In this document: positions 8,770 through 19,017 of the stretch, piece by piece | Layout of the letters: every line of letters starts with the position of its first letter | How positions within the stretch are numbered: position 1 is the first letter of the stretch | DNA from: Maribacter cobaltidurans | GTDB taxonomy: Bacteria > Bacteroidota > Bacteroidia > Flavobacteriales > Flavobacteriaceae | Reading direction: 5' to 3' | Assembly: GCF_002269385.1 (NCBI RefSeq) | Contig: NZ_CP022957.1 | Span: forward strand, 3,401,001-3,465,000 | DNA length: 64,000 nucleotides | Position numbers and translations under genes: made by a program | Notes under the pieces: model-generated | What the model was told of the DNA's origin: nothing | The model's input: only the letters and a program-made list of their open reading frames with translations | The model's database searches: none

Positions 8770-9684
8770 CTAGAAAATTGATAAATCGGATAATGTGGTT
8801 AAACGTTCCAAAACGGCCATTCCCCTCGTGGAATTACCTTTTTTGTTTAATCCCGGCGACCAAACGGCAACGCAGAAGTTTTTTGGCAAAAGGGCAACGA
8901 TTCCACCGCCTACACCACTTTTTCCTGGTAAACCGACCCTAAAGGCAAATTCACCCGCTTCATCATAAAAACCACAGGTTAGCATTAACGCATTTATCCT
9001 TTTTACCTGATTTACGGTTAAAAATTCCTGTTGTTGTCTACATTTGCCGCGATTGATAAATAGGTAGAATGTATTGCACAACTGTGAGCAGGACATGGAT
9101 AAGGAGCACTGATAAAAATAAAAATCTAATACTTCCAGAACATCATTTTTAAGGTTGCCATAGGATTTCAGAAGATTGGCGGCTGCATAATTTTTGAATC
9201 CCGTAGCTTTTTCGGATTTTGCCACATTTTCATCGTAAGAGATGGTAGGGTCGCCACTAATTTGGCGAACAAATGCCAAAAAATCCTTTTTCGGTTCTTT
9301 TAGTTCGCTTACCAGAATATCGGCAATGACAATCGCCCCGGCATTGATTAAAGGGTTTCTAGGTATTCCATTTTCTTGTTCCAACAGGGAAAGATGGTTG
9401 AACGGATCTCCTGATGGTTCTACGTCCACTCGGTCCCAAACCTTTTCACCTATGCAGCTCATGGCCATGGCCAGTGTTAGCACCTTGGAAATACTTTGAA
9501 CTGAAAAAGATTCCTCAAAATCCCCTATATGATATGATTTCTTTTCTATATCCAATAAGCAAATCCCAAATTTATTCCCACTGATGGATGCTAATTCGGG
9601 AATATAGGTAGCTACCTTTCCAGTATCGGACAAATGCTTTGTCTCCTCGTATATGGTATTTAATATTTTTTGAAAATCTGGCAT
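8770..9684 (-). CDS. glsA: Glutaminase A
   Basis: A 304-residue serine-dependent glutaminase with beta-lactamase-like fold, normal length. The catalytic SxxK appears in FSVQSISKVLTLAMAM (about residues 79-94), with PRNPLINAGAIV, a conserved Asn-rich block, and the late GLPGKSGVGGGIVALLPK segment. It hydrolyses L-glutamine to glutamate and ammonia in the cytoplasm. It abuts gcvT directly (gcvT stop at 9685) and is followed after 1 base by the reductase gene, so it is probably expressed as part of the gcvT transcript. Confidence 0.94.
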   Translation of the reverse strand: MPDFQKILNTIYEETKHLSDTGKVATYIPELASISGNKFGICLLDIEKKSYHIGDFEESFSVQSISKVLTLAMAMSCIGEKVWDRVDVEPSGDPFNHLSLLEQENGIPRNPLINAGAIVIADILVSELKEPKKDFLAFVRQISGDPTISYDENVAKSEKATGFKNYAAANLLKSYGNLKNDVLEVLDFYFYQCSLSMSCSQLCNTFYLFINRGKCRQQQEFLTVNQVKRINALMLTCGFYDEAGEFAFRVGLPGKSGVGGGIVALLPKNFCVAVWSPGLNKKGNSTRGMAVLERLTTLSDLSIF

Positions 9685-10770
9685 TTAACCCTTGTAAAAA
9701 GGTAGTTTCATAACGGTGGCCGGAACTGAATTTTTTCTAATCTGGATATGTATTTTACTGCCAGTTTCTGAAAAAATAGCGGGTACATAACCCAGGCCAA
9801 TTCCTTTACCAAGAGACGGTGACATGGTTCCGGAGGTAACGACACCTATTTTTTTGCCCTGACCGTCCACGATATCATAATCATGTCTAGGGATACCCCG
9901 TTCATCCAATTCAAAACCAATTAATTTTTTTTCGGGACCTTTTTGCTTTTCTTTTTCAAGGGCCTCACAATTAACAAAGTCCTTGGTGAATTTTGTAATC
10001 CAGCCCAGCCCAGCTTCGATAGGGGAGGTTCCATCATTGATATCGTTCCCATATAGACAATAGCCCATTTCCAATCGCAAGGTATCCCTTGCGGCCAAAC
10101 CAATGGGCTTTATTCCAAAATCTGCACCGGCCTCAAACACCTTGTCCCACACTTGCTGTACCTCGCTATTTTTGCAGTATATCTCAAATCCACCGGAACC
10201 CGTGTATCCGGTTGCCGAGATAATAACATATTCAATGCCTGCGAAATCGGCTACCTCAAAATGATAGAATTTTATAGCTGATAAGTCAATTGACGTCAAC
10301 GACTGCATTGCTTCAACAGCTTTTGGTCCTTGTATGGCCAATAATGAATAATCTTCGGATAAATTGCGCATATCGGCATTAAAGTCGGTATTGTATTTTG
10401 AAATATGCTCCCAATCTTTTTCAATGTTCGAGGCATTGACCACTAATAAATACTGCTCTTCCTTTATCTTATAAACAATCAAATCATCTACAATTCCGCC
10501 GGTTTCATTTGGCAAACAACTATACTGAGCCCTGCCAATGGTCAATTTGGAAGCGTCGTTGGAGGTCACTTTTTGAATCAAATCCAAGGCGTTAGGCCCA
10601 CTGATTAGAAACTCTCCCATGTGAGAAACATCAAAAACACCAACACCATTCCTTACGGTTTCATGTTCAACATTGACTCCTTCGTAGGAAACGGGCATAT
10701 TATAACCGGCAAAAGGGACCATTTTGGCTCCCAATTTTTCGTGTGTCTTTGTGAGGGCGGTATTTTTCAT
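9685..10770 (-). CDS. gcvT: Aminomethyltransferase (glycine cleavage T protein)
   Basis: A 361-residue T protein, full length. Signatures seen are [12 protein letters not shown] near the N-terminus, [45 protein letters not shown] and the C-terminal [10 protein letters not shown]. It transfers the methylene group of aminomethylated H protein to tetrahydrofolate, releasing ammonia. No gcvH or gcvP is nearby. It heads the minus-strand run with glsA, the reductase and the pterin dehydratase and is divergent from the aminopeptidase gene with 125 bases between. Confidence 0.96.
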   Translation of the reverse strand: MKNTALTKTHEKLGAKMVPFAGYNMPVSYEGVNVEHETVRNGVGVFDVSHMGEFLISGPNALDLIQKVTSNDASKLTIGRAQYSCLPNETGGIVDDLIVYKIKEEQYLLVVNASNIEKDWEHISKYNTDFNADMRNLSEDYSLLAIQGPKAVEAMQSLTSIDLSAIKFYHFEVADFAGIEYVIISATGYTGSGGFEIYCKNSEVQQVWDKVFEAGADFGIKPIGLAARDTLRLEMGYCLYGNDINDGTSPIEAGLGWITKFTKDFVNCEALEKEKQKGPEKKLIGFELDERGIPRHDYDIVDGQGKKIGVVTSGTMSPSLGKGIGLGYVPAIFSETGSKIHIQIRKNSVPATVMKLPFYKG

Positions 10771-10895
10771 GAATTTGCTTTATATAACGCAAATTTAAAG
10801 GAATTAAATAGGATTACATGGGATGGCAGTGCTATGTTTTACTTAAATTTTATCTTAACTTGACCTTCTTAATTTTTTAATATAAAGGAACGTTT

Positions 10896-12506
10896 ATGAA
10901 ATTATCGATGCTCTGGATTGCCATGCTTTCCCTTTTAACACTTACTTCCCAAAACCTTCCTCAGGATTATTTATCATCGGAATTCCATAAAGAAAGAAGG
11001 GAAAAAGTTCGCCAAATGATGTCGCCCAATAGTGTTTTGGTATTCTTTGCGAATGCGGAGAGAAACCGGGCAAACGATGTGGACTACGTTTACCATCAGG
11101 ATCCTAATTTTTACTATCTCACCGGTTATAAGGAACCTAATGCGGTTCTTCTAATTTTTTCCGAACCCCAAAAGGATAAGGACGGTAAAGATTTCGATGA
11201 ATTGATCTATGTTCAGGAGCGCAATGCCAAGGAGGAGCAATGGACCGGAAAACGATTAGGTGTTGAGGGGGTAAAGGAACAACTTGGTTTTGAAAATGTT
11301 TTCAATGGTGGGGATTTCAAGGATCTTCCTATAAATCTTGGTTCTTTTGACAAAGTGTCCTTCTTTGATTTTGAGAATGACTACAGGGACAAAAGTGGGG
11401 ATGCCGATTTGTTCGATTTAATAAAGACCTTCAAAATAAAGGCCAATTACCCATCCGATTATAATCCTATAAAGCAAAATCTATATGCGATGATTCAATC
11501 GGCAACTCCGGAAAATACGGCGAACGTAGCAAAGACGGTAAGTAGATATCTTGATTATTATGAAAATCTTAAAAATGATGAATTTCTGAACGATTTTGTA
11601 AATGCTTCGGACAATCTTAAAAGAATCGAAGTTCAGGAAAAAGTAAATCTGGTCCTAGCTTCAAACAATCTGGATTCCAAGATGATTTCCGAGATTATGG
11701 CGACCATACGGGAGACCAAAACACCTGAGGAAATGAAATTATTGAAAAAGGCCATCGAAATTTCCGCTGTTGGACAAATAGAAGTAATGAAGGCGATGCA
11801 CCCCAACATGTCCGAAACGGAAATACAAGGTGTCCATGAATACGTTTATAAAAAATATGGAGCTGAATATGAGGGCTATCCCTCTATTGTTGGGGGAGGT
11901 AATAATGGGTGTATTCTACATTATATTGAGAACAACAAAATGGAAGTTGGCAACGATTTGGTATTGATGGATTTGGGAGCGGAATACCATGGATATACTG
12001 CCGATGTCACCCGAACTATTCCGGCAAATGGAAAATTTACACCAGAGCAAAAGGCCATATATGATGTTGTATATGATGCCCAGGAGGCAGGAATAAAAGC
12101 CAGTGTAGTAGGTGCCGAATTTCAGGCACCGGGAAGGGCTGCATTAAAGGTTGTGGAGGATGGACTGATTACCTTGGGCATTATTAAAGAAGCTAGTGAG
12201 GCAAGGACCTATTTTCCCCATGGCACTTCACATTACTTAGGCTTGGATGTGCATGACCAAGGAACCTATCGTCCCTTTCAACCCAATACGGTCATTACCG
12301 TGGAGCCTGGTATTTATATTCCCGAAGGAAGCGATTGTGACAAGAAATGGTGGGGTATCGCCGTTCGCATTGAGGATGACATCCTAATTACTGAAAAAGG
12401 ACCGGTAAATCTTTCCGCCATGGCTCCAAGAACGACCCAGGCCATCGAGGCCATGATGAAACAACCTAGTCCGTTGGACGATTTCCAATTGCCTAAGCTA
12501 GACTAG
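10896..12506 (+). CDS. Secreted Xaa-Pro aminopeptidase (M24B)
   Basis: A 536-residue aminopeptidase P. A signal peptide is likely (MKLSMLWIAMLSLLTLTSQ), so the enzyme should act in the periplasm or outside. The pita-bread metal ligands are present in order: Asp in LMDLGAEYHG, Asp in TADVTRTIP, His in HGTSHYLGLDVHD, Glu in TVEPGIYIPEG and Glu in VRIEDDILI. The N-terminal AMP_N domain covers about residues 25-200. It removes N-terminal residues that precede proline and suits a peptide-degrading lifestyle. Its 3' end overlaps that of thrC on the other strand by 4 bases. Confidence 0.93.
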   Translation: MKLSMLWIAMLSLLTLTSQNLPQDYLSSEFHKERREKVRQMMSPNSVLVFFANAERNRANDVDYVYHQDPNFYYLTGYKEPNAVLLIFSEPQKDKDGKDFDELIYVQERNAKEEQWTGKRLGVEGVKEQLGFENVFNGGDFKDLPINLGSFDKVSFFDFENDYRDKSGDADLFDLIKTFKIKANYPSDYNPIKQNLYAMIQSATPENTANVAKTVSRYLDYYENLKNDEFLNDFVNASDNLKRIEVQEKVNLVLASNNLDSKMISEIMATIRETKTPEEMKLLKKAIEISAVGQIEVMKAMHPNMSETEIQGVHEYVYKKYGAEYEGYPSIVGGGNNGCILHYIENNKMEVGNDLVLMDLGAEYHGYTADVTRTIPANGKFTPEQKAIYDVVYDAQEAGIKASVVGAEFQAPGRAALKVVEDGLITLGIIKEASEARTYFPHGTSHYLGLDVHDQGTYRPFQPNTVITVEPGIYIPEGSDCDKKWWGIAVRIEDDILITEKGPVNLSAMAPRTTQAIEAMMKQPSPLDDFQLPKLD

Positions 12507-13798
12507 CGATTCAATAAGAAGGAACTTAAATCCGAATAGGTTTTTATTTTGATGGATTTTTTATCCTTGTCCATTACCTTTTGAATTTGAGGTGGTAAGG
12601 GAAGTTTTTTACCTATAGTTTCTTCCACCACATCCAAAAACTTGACAGGATGTGCCGTTTCCAAGAATATGCCATAGGTATTTGGATGGTTTTGCTGATA
12701 TTTTTTTAATCCCAAATACCCTACTGCACCATGCGGATCCGCACAATATCCACTTGAGTCATAGATATCCAAAAGTGCTTTTTTAGTTTCTGAATCGGTA
12801 AAGGAGTAGGAGGAGAGGTGGTCTTTTAAGGTTTCAAAATCGTCCTCAAACAAATGCCTTATTCTCACAAAATTACTGGGGTCTCCAACGTCCATAGCGT
12901 TTGAGATAGTTGCAGTAGAAGGTTTAGGTTTATAGGATTGAGTTTTCATAAACTCGGGAACCGTATCATTGACATTGGTCGCCGCTATAAAATGTTTTAC
13001 GGGCATTCCTAGTTTTTGGGCGACCATACCGGCACATATATTCCCAAAGTTACCGGAGGGCACGGAAAATACAATTTCCTTGCCCCGATTTTTAGCTTGT
13101 TTATAAGCAAAAAGAAAGTAAAACAATTGCGGTAACCAACGGGCAACATTAATGGAGTTGGCCGAGGTCAATTTCATGTTCTTCAGGAGTTTTTCGTCCA
13201 GAAAAGCTGTTTTTACCATGGCCTGGCAATCATCAAAAGTACCTTCTACTTCCAATGCCGTAATATTTTGACCTAAGGTGGTCAATTGTCTTTCTTGGAT
13301 ATCACTTACTTTTCCGCTCGGATAGAGGATAACAACCTTTACACCATCAACCCCTAAGAATCCATTAGCCACGGCGCCTCCAGTATCTCCAGATGTTGCC
13401 ACCAAAACGGTGACCTCTGTCTTGTTGTCTTGGGAAAAATAACCCAAGCATTGGGCCATGAACCGGGCACCAACATCCTTAAACGCCATGGTAGGACCGT
13501 GAAAAAGTTCCAAGGTTGCTACGTTATCTTCAATTTCAACCACTGGAAACTCAAAATCCAATGTATTATCAAGAATTTTGCGCAGCACTTCATTAGGTAT
13601 TTCGTCGCTTACAAACTGATGGATGGCATTTAAGGCTATCTCGTGGTTTGAAAGTTCCTCAATTTTTTCAAAAAAGCTTTTTGGAAGTGGTTCAATACGT
13701 TCTGGGAAGTAAAGTCCCTTATCTGGTGCTATACCATTGATTACGGCTTCCTTAAAGGAAACATCCGGTGCTTTTTTATGTAGACTGTAAAATTTCAA
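12503..13798 (-). CDS. thrC: Threonine synthase
   Basis: A 431-residue PLP enzyme of the short type II threonine synthase class. The PLP-lysine context is LFHGPTMAFKDVGARFMAQ (about residues 99-117), with the TSGDTGGAVANGF phosphate loop and PSGNFGNICAGM. It converts O-phosphohomoserine to threonine. It is the last gene of thrA-thrB-thrC, 32 bases after thrB. It converges with the aminopeptidase gene with a 4-base overlap of the coding ends, so no separate terminator fits between them. Confidence 0.96.
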   Translation of the reverse strand: MKFYSLHKKAPDVSFKEAVINGIAPDKGLYFPERIEPLPKSFFEKIEELSNHEIALNAIHQFVSDEIPNEVLRKILDNTLDFEFPVVEIEDNVATLELFHGPTMAFKDVGARFMAQCLGYFSQDNKTEVTVLVATSGDTGGAVANGFLGVDGVKVVILYPSGKVSDIQERQLTTLGQNITALEVEGTFDDCQAMVKTAFLDEKLLKNMKLTSANSINVARWLPQLFYFLFAYKQAKNRGKEIVFSVPSGNFGNICAGMVAQKLGMPVKHFIAATNVNDTVPEFMKTQSYKPKPSTATISNAMDVGDPSNFVRIRHLFEDDFETLKDHLSSYSFTDSETKKALLDIYDSSGYCADPHGAVGYLGLKKYQQNHPNTYGIFLETAHPVKFLDVVEETIGKKLPLPPQIQKVMDKDKKSIKIKTYSDLSSFLLNR

Positions 13799-13830
13799 TG
13801 TACTATTTTTTAATTGTAATTAGGACTATA

Positions 13831-14751
13831 TTAAACGAGCCTCACTCCTTCATGATTTATTTTGGAGACATGAATATCATGTTCCACACCAATATTCACA
13901 TACACTTCTTTCATGGTCCTAGCTACGTTTTCCGCGTTGTCCCTTCCCCTACACAGGGCAAAAATGGAAGGTCCCGATCCAGAAATACCCGCGCCAAGAG
14001 CGCCTGCCTCCAGTGATGCCTTTTTGACCTTATCAAAGCCAGGAATAAGTATAGAGCGTATGGGTTCTACGATATGGTCTTCTAAGGAACGGCCTATCAG
14101 TTCGTAGTCATTTTGAAGCAATCCAGCTATCAATCCGCCAACATTTCCCCATTGTTTGATGGCTGTTTCCATAGACAATGTGGTTTTTAGAATTTTTCTG
14201 GAGTCCGAAGTCTTTACTTCAATTTGCGGATGGATTATGGTTGCGTATAATTCTTCCGGAGCCTTTATTGGTACAATGTCCAAGGGTGTATAGCTTCTTA
14301 CCAGTGTAAAGTCGCCAAATAGGGCAGGGGCCACATTATCTGCATGGGCTACCTCGCTGGCCAGGCGTTCACCCTCCATGGCAAAAGTCACCAATTCGGT
14401 TTTTGTGAAAGGGTGTCCCAATAAATAGTCCATAGCCCAAACCGCTCCTGCAGAACTTGCTGCACTACTGCCAATACCGCTTCCCGGTTTTATTTTTTTA
14501 TAGATTTCTATTTCAAACCCTCCGGGATAGTTTGATTTTTCCAGTAGGGCTAAGCCCGCGACACCGGCCGCATTTTTTTCGGTTTGAAGGGGTAGGTTCT
14601 GTCCATCAATTTTGGTAATAAAAACTCCCTTCTTAATGGTTTTTCGCACGACCATTTCGTCGCCAACGGAATCGAGGGCCAAACCTAGGACATCAAACCC
14701 GCAGGAAATATTGGCAATGGTCGCCGGACAGAACACTCTTACTTCTTCCAT
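13831..14751 (-). CDS. thrB: Homoserine kinase
   Basis: A 306-residue GHMP kinase, normal length. The ATP-binding motif IKPGSGIGSSAASSAGAVWA (about residues 88-107) and the N-terminal VFCPATIANISCGFDVLGLA are typical of ThrB, as is GAGISGSGPSIFALC near the C-terminus. It phosphorylates homoserine to O-phosphohomoserine. It starts 2 bases after the thrA stop and is followed by thrC, giving the complete branch from aspartate to threonine except aspartate-semialdehyde dehydrogenase. Confidence 0.96.
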   Translation of the reverse strand: MEEVRVFCPATIANISCGFDVLGLALDSVGDEMVVRKTIKKGVFITKIDGQNLPLQTEKNAAGVAGLALLEKSNYPGGFEIEIYKKIKPGSGIGSSAASSAGAVWAMDYLLGHPFTKTELVTFAMEGERLASEVAHADNVAPALFGDFTLVRSYTPLDIVPIKAPEELYATIIHPQIEVKTSDSRKILKTTLSMETAIKQWGNVGGLIAGLLQNDYELIGRSLEDHIVEPIRSILIPGFDKVKKASLEAGALGAGISGSGPSIFALCRGRDNAENVARTMKEVYVNIGVEHDIHVSKINHEGVRLV

Positions 14752-14753
14752 AC

Positions 14754-17195
14754 TTAAAAATTACCGATTCTTATGATGTCCGCAAAAATACCAGAGGCGG
14801 TAACCTCAGAGCCCGCACCAGCACCTTTGATGATCAAGGGCAGACTTGGATATCTTTCGGTATAAAACAGAACAATATTGTCACTTCCCTCTAAATTGTA
14901 AAAATCATGGCCTTTGGGAATTTCCTGTAGTCCAACACTGGCCTGACCGTTTTCAAATTGGGCCACATACTTTAGTTTGCAGTTCTTGGCCTTGGCATTA
15001 CCATATATTTTCTGAAAATCTGCTTCGTATTTTGCCAAGGATTCAAAGAACTCCTCGTTGTTTTTGGTAGCCAAACTTTCTTCGGGTAAAAAGGAATCGT
15101 TTTTGATATCATCAATTTCCAAAACATATCCGCTCTCCCTTGCCAAGATGAGTATTTTTCGCATAACGTCAATTCCACTTAAATCTATTTTAGGATCTGG
15201 CTCGGTATAACCCTCTTTTTGCGCCCGTTTTACGATTTCCTGAAATGTAGTGGTATCGTTGAAATTATTAAAGACAAAGTTTAAACTGCCAGATAGAACG
15301 GCCTGTATCTTAAGTATTTTGTCTCCGGAGGCAATCAGATTCTTCAATGTATCTATTATGGGAAGTCCTGCGCCCACATTGGTCTCAAACAAAAAAGGAG
15401 CATTGTATTCCCTTGCGAGGGACTTTAGATTCGAATAGTTTTCATAGTCAGATGAACATGCTATTTTATTACAGGTCACCACCGATATGCTATTGCCTAA
15501 AAACGAAGGATAGGTCTCCGCTATTTCGGCACTTGCGGTATTATCCACAAAAATGCTGTTGCGGTAGTTCAAGTCATTTACCTTTTGTATAAAAAGTTGC
15601 CTATCTGCTTTTTCACCTTTGGATAAAACTTCTTCCCATTTATCGAGCTGTATTCCTTTTTCATCAAAAAGCATTGTTCTTGAATTGGACATACCAATGA
15701 CACGTACATTGAGCTTCAAGTTTTTCTTCAAATATTTTTCCTGTGCTTTTATTTGATTCAAAAATTTGGCACCCACGTTGCCAACGCCCATGACAAAAAG
15801 ATTAAGCTGTTTGACGTTTTCCTCAAAAAATTCTTCGTGAAGGGCGTTCAGGGCTTTTTTTACATCTTTTTCGTTAATTACACAGGATATATTTCTCTCA
15901 GAGGCCCCTTGTGCTATAACCCTTATGTTTACATTGTTCTTTCCTAGAGTGCTGAACATCTTACCGCTGAGTCCTTGATGACTTTTCATATTATCACCTA
16001 CCAGAGCCACAATCGCGAGTCCTTTTTCTGGGATTACCTGCTTTATTTTACCTCTCTCTATTTCATAGGCAAAGGCATCGTTTACGATTTCCACTGATTG
16101 TTCTACATCATCGGCTGATATGCCAACGCAAATAGAGTGTTCCGAGGATGCTTGGGTAATTAGGACGACACTGATATCCGCTTGCGATAATACTTCGAAA
16201 AATCTTTTTGAAATCCCGGGAATTCCAACCATTCCAGGTCCTTCCAAAGATAGAAGTGCCATATTTCCAATATGGCTTATACCACGAACCGTTTTTCCAC
16301 TGTCGTTTTTGGATTTTGTAATTAGGGTACCTGCCTCATCAGGTTTAAAGGTATTTTTTATGATGATGGATATTCCTTTTGACAACACAGGCTGTATTGT
16401 TGGGGGGTATAATACCTTGGCTCCAAAATGTGAAAGTTCCATCGCCTCCTCATAGGAAATATGGGTAATTGCCTTTGCCTGTTTCACCAACTTGGGATTT
16501 GCCGTGTACATACCACTTACATCGGTCCATATTTCAAGAATATCCGCTTCCAATGCTGCGGCGTAAATAGCTGCAGTATAATCGGAACCTCCTCTGCCCA
16601 AAGTAGTAATTTCATCATTTTTTGATGTGGCTATGAATCCTGGGCAGACACTTATTGAGGCCGTATTGGTGGCAAAAAAATCTCTACAGTTGGAATCGGT
16701 AACGGCAAAGTCTACCACGTTTTTGCCTGCCAGTTTAAATGTTTTTATCAAGTCCCTGCTATCCTTATAAACAACGTCCAGTTCCTCTGATATCAAATAT
16801 TCACTAATGATATATGAGGAAAGTAGTTCTCCAAAGCTTACTATTTTATCCGATAGTTTTGGTGTAATCTCACCTATAAAATAGGCGCCCTCCAGCAACG
16901 TTTCCAAAACGTTCAATTCTGATTTAACCTTGCTCAGTGCTTTGCTTTGTGAAGTAATGGGAATCAATTCCTTAACAGTATCCAAATGTCTGGATTCTAT
17001 TTCTCTTAATACCTCCTTATACTCCGTTTTTTGTCTTGCAGCTAAATCCCCTGCTTGCAAAAGTTGATCGGTAATTCCACCAAAGGCAGATACTACAACA
17101 ATAATTCTATCATCATAGGATGACAGAATGTTTTTGATTTTTATAATATTCTCGGGGCTAGCTACCGATGAGCCCCCAAATTTCAAGACTTTCAT
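14754..17195 (-). CDS. thrA: Bifunctional aspartate kinase / homoserine dehydrogenase I
   Basis: An 813-residue fusion. The kinase domain starts MKVLKFGGSSVASPENI and includes TTLGRGGSDYTAA; ACT-type regulatory repeats follow (about residues 310-450, for example GMVGIPGISKRFFEVLSQAD); the homoserine dehydrogenase Rossmann motif is FVMGVGNVGAKFLNQI (about 466-481), with VVTCNKIA and EPDPKIDLSGIDVMRKILIL later. It catalyses the first and third steps of threonine/methionine synthesis, presumably under threonine feedback through the ACT domains. First gene of the thr operon; a 268-base leader separates it from the divergent nnr gene. Confidence 0.96.
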   Translation of the reverse strand: MKVLKFGGSSVASPENIIKIKNILSSYDDRIIVVVSAFGGITDQLLQAGDLAARQKTEYKEVLREIESRHLDTVKELIPITSQSKALSKVKSELNVLETLLEGAYFIGEITPKLSDKIVSFGELLSSYIISEYLISEELDVVYKDSRDLIKTFKLAGKNVVDFAVTDSNCRDFFATNTASISVCPGFIATSKNDEITTLGRGGSDYTAAIYAAALEADILEIWTDVSGMYTANPKLVKQAKAITHISYEEAMELSHFGAKVLYPPTIQPVLSKGISIIIKNTFKPDEAGTLITKSKNDSGKTVRGISHIGNMALLSLEGPGMVGIPGISKRFFEVLSQADISVVLITQASSEHSICVGISADDVEQSVEIVNDAFAYEIERGKIKQVIPEKGLAIVALVGDNMKSHQGLSGKMFSTLGKNNVNIRVIAQGASERNISCVINEKDVKKALNALHEEFFEENVKQLNLFVMGVGNVGAKFLNQIKAQEKYLKKNLKLNVRVIGMSNSRTMLFDEKGIQLDKWEEVLSKGEKADRQLFIQKVNDLNYRNSIFVDNTASAEIAETYPSFLGNSISVVTCNKIACSSDYENYSNLKSLAREYNAPFLFETNVGAGLPIIDTLKNLIASGDKILKIQAVLSGSLNFVFNNFNDTTTFQEIVKRAQKEGYTEPDPKIDLSGIDVMRKILILARESGYVLEIDDIKNDSFLPEESLATKNNEEFFESLAKYEADFQKIYGNAKAKNCKLKYVAQFENGQASVGLQEIPKGHDFYNLEGSDNIVLFYTERYPSLPLIIKGAGAGSEVTASGIFADIIRIGNF

Positions 17196-17266
17196 TCTAG
17201 AATAAGATGTAAATTGAATTTATAGGAATCGTGTTAAAAAACACAGTCACGGAGGTACATATTTTC

Positions 17267-17359
17267 TTACCCCATAGGGGTGAAGAATACTGTAAGTGCA
17301 TTAAAACGTTCTTTTAATGAAGTGGATAAAAACATAGTGTCCTTACTAGTACAATTCAT
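17267..17359 (-). CDS. Possible short leader ORF before thrA
   Basis: A 30-codon frame in the thrA leader, beginning MNCTSKDTMFLSTSLKERFN and ending TPMG, 71 bases before thrA. It has 5 Thr in 30 residues but no Thr/Ile run as in the enterobacterial thr leader. A short hairpin (GTGTT/AACAC, 17231-17244) lies between it and thrA. It may be chance. A coding call needs conservation in related genomes. Confidence 0.2.
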   Translation of the reverse strand: MNCTSKDTMFLSTSLKERFNALTVFFTPMG

Positions 17360-17386
17360 TTTTAAAATGATGAGGTTCAAAAGTAG

Positions 17387-17394
17387 TACATTTG
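17387..17394 (+). promoter_or_regulatory. Possible -7 box of the nnr gene
   Basis: TACATTTG matches TAnnTTTG exactly and is the same octamer as in the tRNA-Ser promoter at 33040. It lies 69 bases before the ATG. No TTG is present at the -33 distance, only a T-run (17359-17363). Confidence 0.35.
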
Positions 17395-17463
17395 ACTAGC
17401 TATTCAAATGATTCCACAAATTTTTATGGAATCGTTACTTTTTAAATCAATTTATAGTAGTAA

Positions 17464-19011
17464 ATGAAGGTTTTTACCGCACAACAGATTTATAATGCCG
17501 ATAAGGCAACCATAGAAAGGCAACAAATATCTAGCGATGAACTTATGGAAAGGGCCGCAACCCAGATTTTTAATTGGATGCACTTGAGAATGCAAGGAGC
17601 ACCGGTAAAGATTCATTTGTTTTGCGGAATAGGTAATAATGGGGGAGATGGTCTTGCTTTGGCTAGGCAATTGTGGGAACACGGTTATAACATTGCCGTT
17701 TATGTCGTTAAGTATAGTGAAAAACGCTCAAAGGATTTTCTAACCAATTTGGACCGGTTAAAAGATCGAAAGATCTGGCCGGTTTATTTGGATGCCGATA
17801 GTGAACTTCCAAGTATTGGCCCTGATGATATTATTGTAGATGCCATATTTGGAATAGGCCTGAACAGAACTCCCGATGATTGGGTATCGCAATTGATTCA
17901 GCATTTAAACAAGACCAAGGCCTTTATACTTTCGGTTGATATTCCATCCGGACTTTTTACGGATAGCGTTCCAAAAGATTCGGCTTCCGTGATACAGTCC
18001 AATTATGTGCTGAGTTTTCAAGTTCCAAAATTGGTTTTTTTTCTTCCCCAAACAGGAATTTATGTTGAACAATGGGAGGTTTTGGATATTGGATTGGATA
18101 CGGCCTATTTAATGGAGACCGAAACGGAGTATGAACTGATAGCAAAGAATGAAGTGCTTCAATTTTATCGGCCTAGAACTAAATATTCTCACAAAGGAAC
18201 CTATGGACATTCCCTGATCATTGGTGGAAGTTATGGAAAAATTGGTGCGGTGACCTTGGCGAGTAAATCCGCCTTAAAAGCCGGAAGTGGATTGGTAACG
18301 GCCTATGTCCCGGAGTGTGGTTATCAAATCGTACAGACTTCGGTTCCAGAAGTAATGGTTTTGACTAATGGAGAATCCTTAATAGAAGCTATTGACTTTG
18401 AAATAGAACCAACGGTCATTGGTATTGGGATCGGTATGGGTACGGAGGATAAAACGGTCAAGGCCCTGGAGAAATTTTTAAAAGTAAATAAAATGCCATT
18501 GGTTGTGGATGCGGATGCTCTTAACATATTGTCCAAGAACCAAAATTTGTTGCAATTTTTGCCTAAAGAATCCATTTTAACACCTCACCCAAAGGAGCTG
18601 GAAAGGCTTGTGGGAAAATGGAAGGATGACTTTGAAAAGCTAAAAAAGGTAAAGGAGTTTTCAGAAAAACAAAATGTGGTTATGGTAATCAAGGGAGCCC
18701 ATACCATAACCTTTTTTAAGGGTAGGGGCTATATTAATACCACAGGTAATCCTGGCATGGCTACTGCGGGTAGCGGGGATACCCTTACCGGCATTATTAC
18801 CGGTTTAGTGGCTCAGGGATACCCAAGCCTACATGCGGCCATTTTGGGGGTTTATATCCATGGTAAATCTGCAGATTTATCCATAGCAAATAAGGGGTAT
18901 CAGGCTTTAACGGCCACTGATATCATAGAAAGTATGGGTAGCGCTTTTATCGATTTGTTTACTTCTCCGGAAAAGGAAGCACCGGTAGAAGTAGAGACAA
19001 ATGAAAATTAA
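17464..19011 (+). CDS. nnr: Bifunctional NAD(P)H-hydrate epimerase / ADP-dependent NAD(P)H-hydrate dehydratase
   Basis: A 515-residue fusion. The N-terminal YjeF_N epimerase domain includes GIGNNGGDGLALARQL (about residues 55-70) and DAIFGIGLNR; the C-terminal ribokinase-like dehydratase domain includes SHKGTYGHSLIIGGSYGKIG (about 239-258), LTPHPKELERL and TGNPGMATAGSGDTLTGII. It repairs damaged hydrated NADH/NADPH: the epimerase interconverts the R and S forms and the dehydratase restores the cofactor with ADP. It is divergent from thrA and convergent with the small gene at 19018. The C-terminal tail after about residue 500 is acidic and probably disordered. Confidence 0.94.
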   Translation: MKVFTAQQIYNADKATIERQQISSDELMERAATQIFNWMHLRMQGAPVKIHLFCGIGNNGGDGLALARQLWEHGYNIAVYVVKYSEKRSKDFLTNLDRLKDRKIWPVYLDADSELPSIGPDDIIVDAIFGIGLNRTPDDWVSQLIQHLNKTKAFILSVDIPSGLFTDSVPKDSASVIQSNYVLSFQVPKLVFFLPQTGIYVEQWEVLDIGLDTAYLMETETEYELIAKNEVLQFYRPRTKYSHKGTYGHSLIIGGSYGKIGAVTLASKSALKAGSGLVTAYVPECGYQIVQTSVPEVMVLTNGESLIEAIDFEIEPTVIGIGIGMGTEDKTVKALEKFLKVNKMPLVVDADALNILSKNQNLLQFLPKESILTPHPKELERLVGKWKDDFEKLKKVKEFSEKQNVVMVIKGAHTITFFKGRGYINTTGNPGMATAGSGDTLTGIITGLVAQGYPSLHAAILGVYIHGKSADLSIANKGYQALTATDIIESMGSAFIDLFTSPEKEAPVEVETNEN

Positions 19012-19017
19012 AGCACG

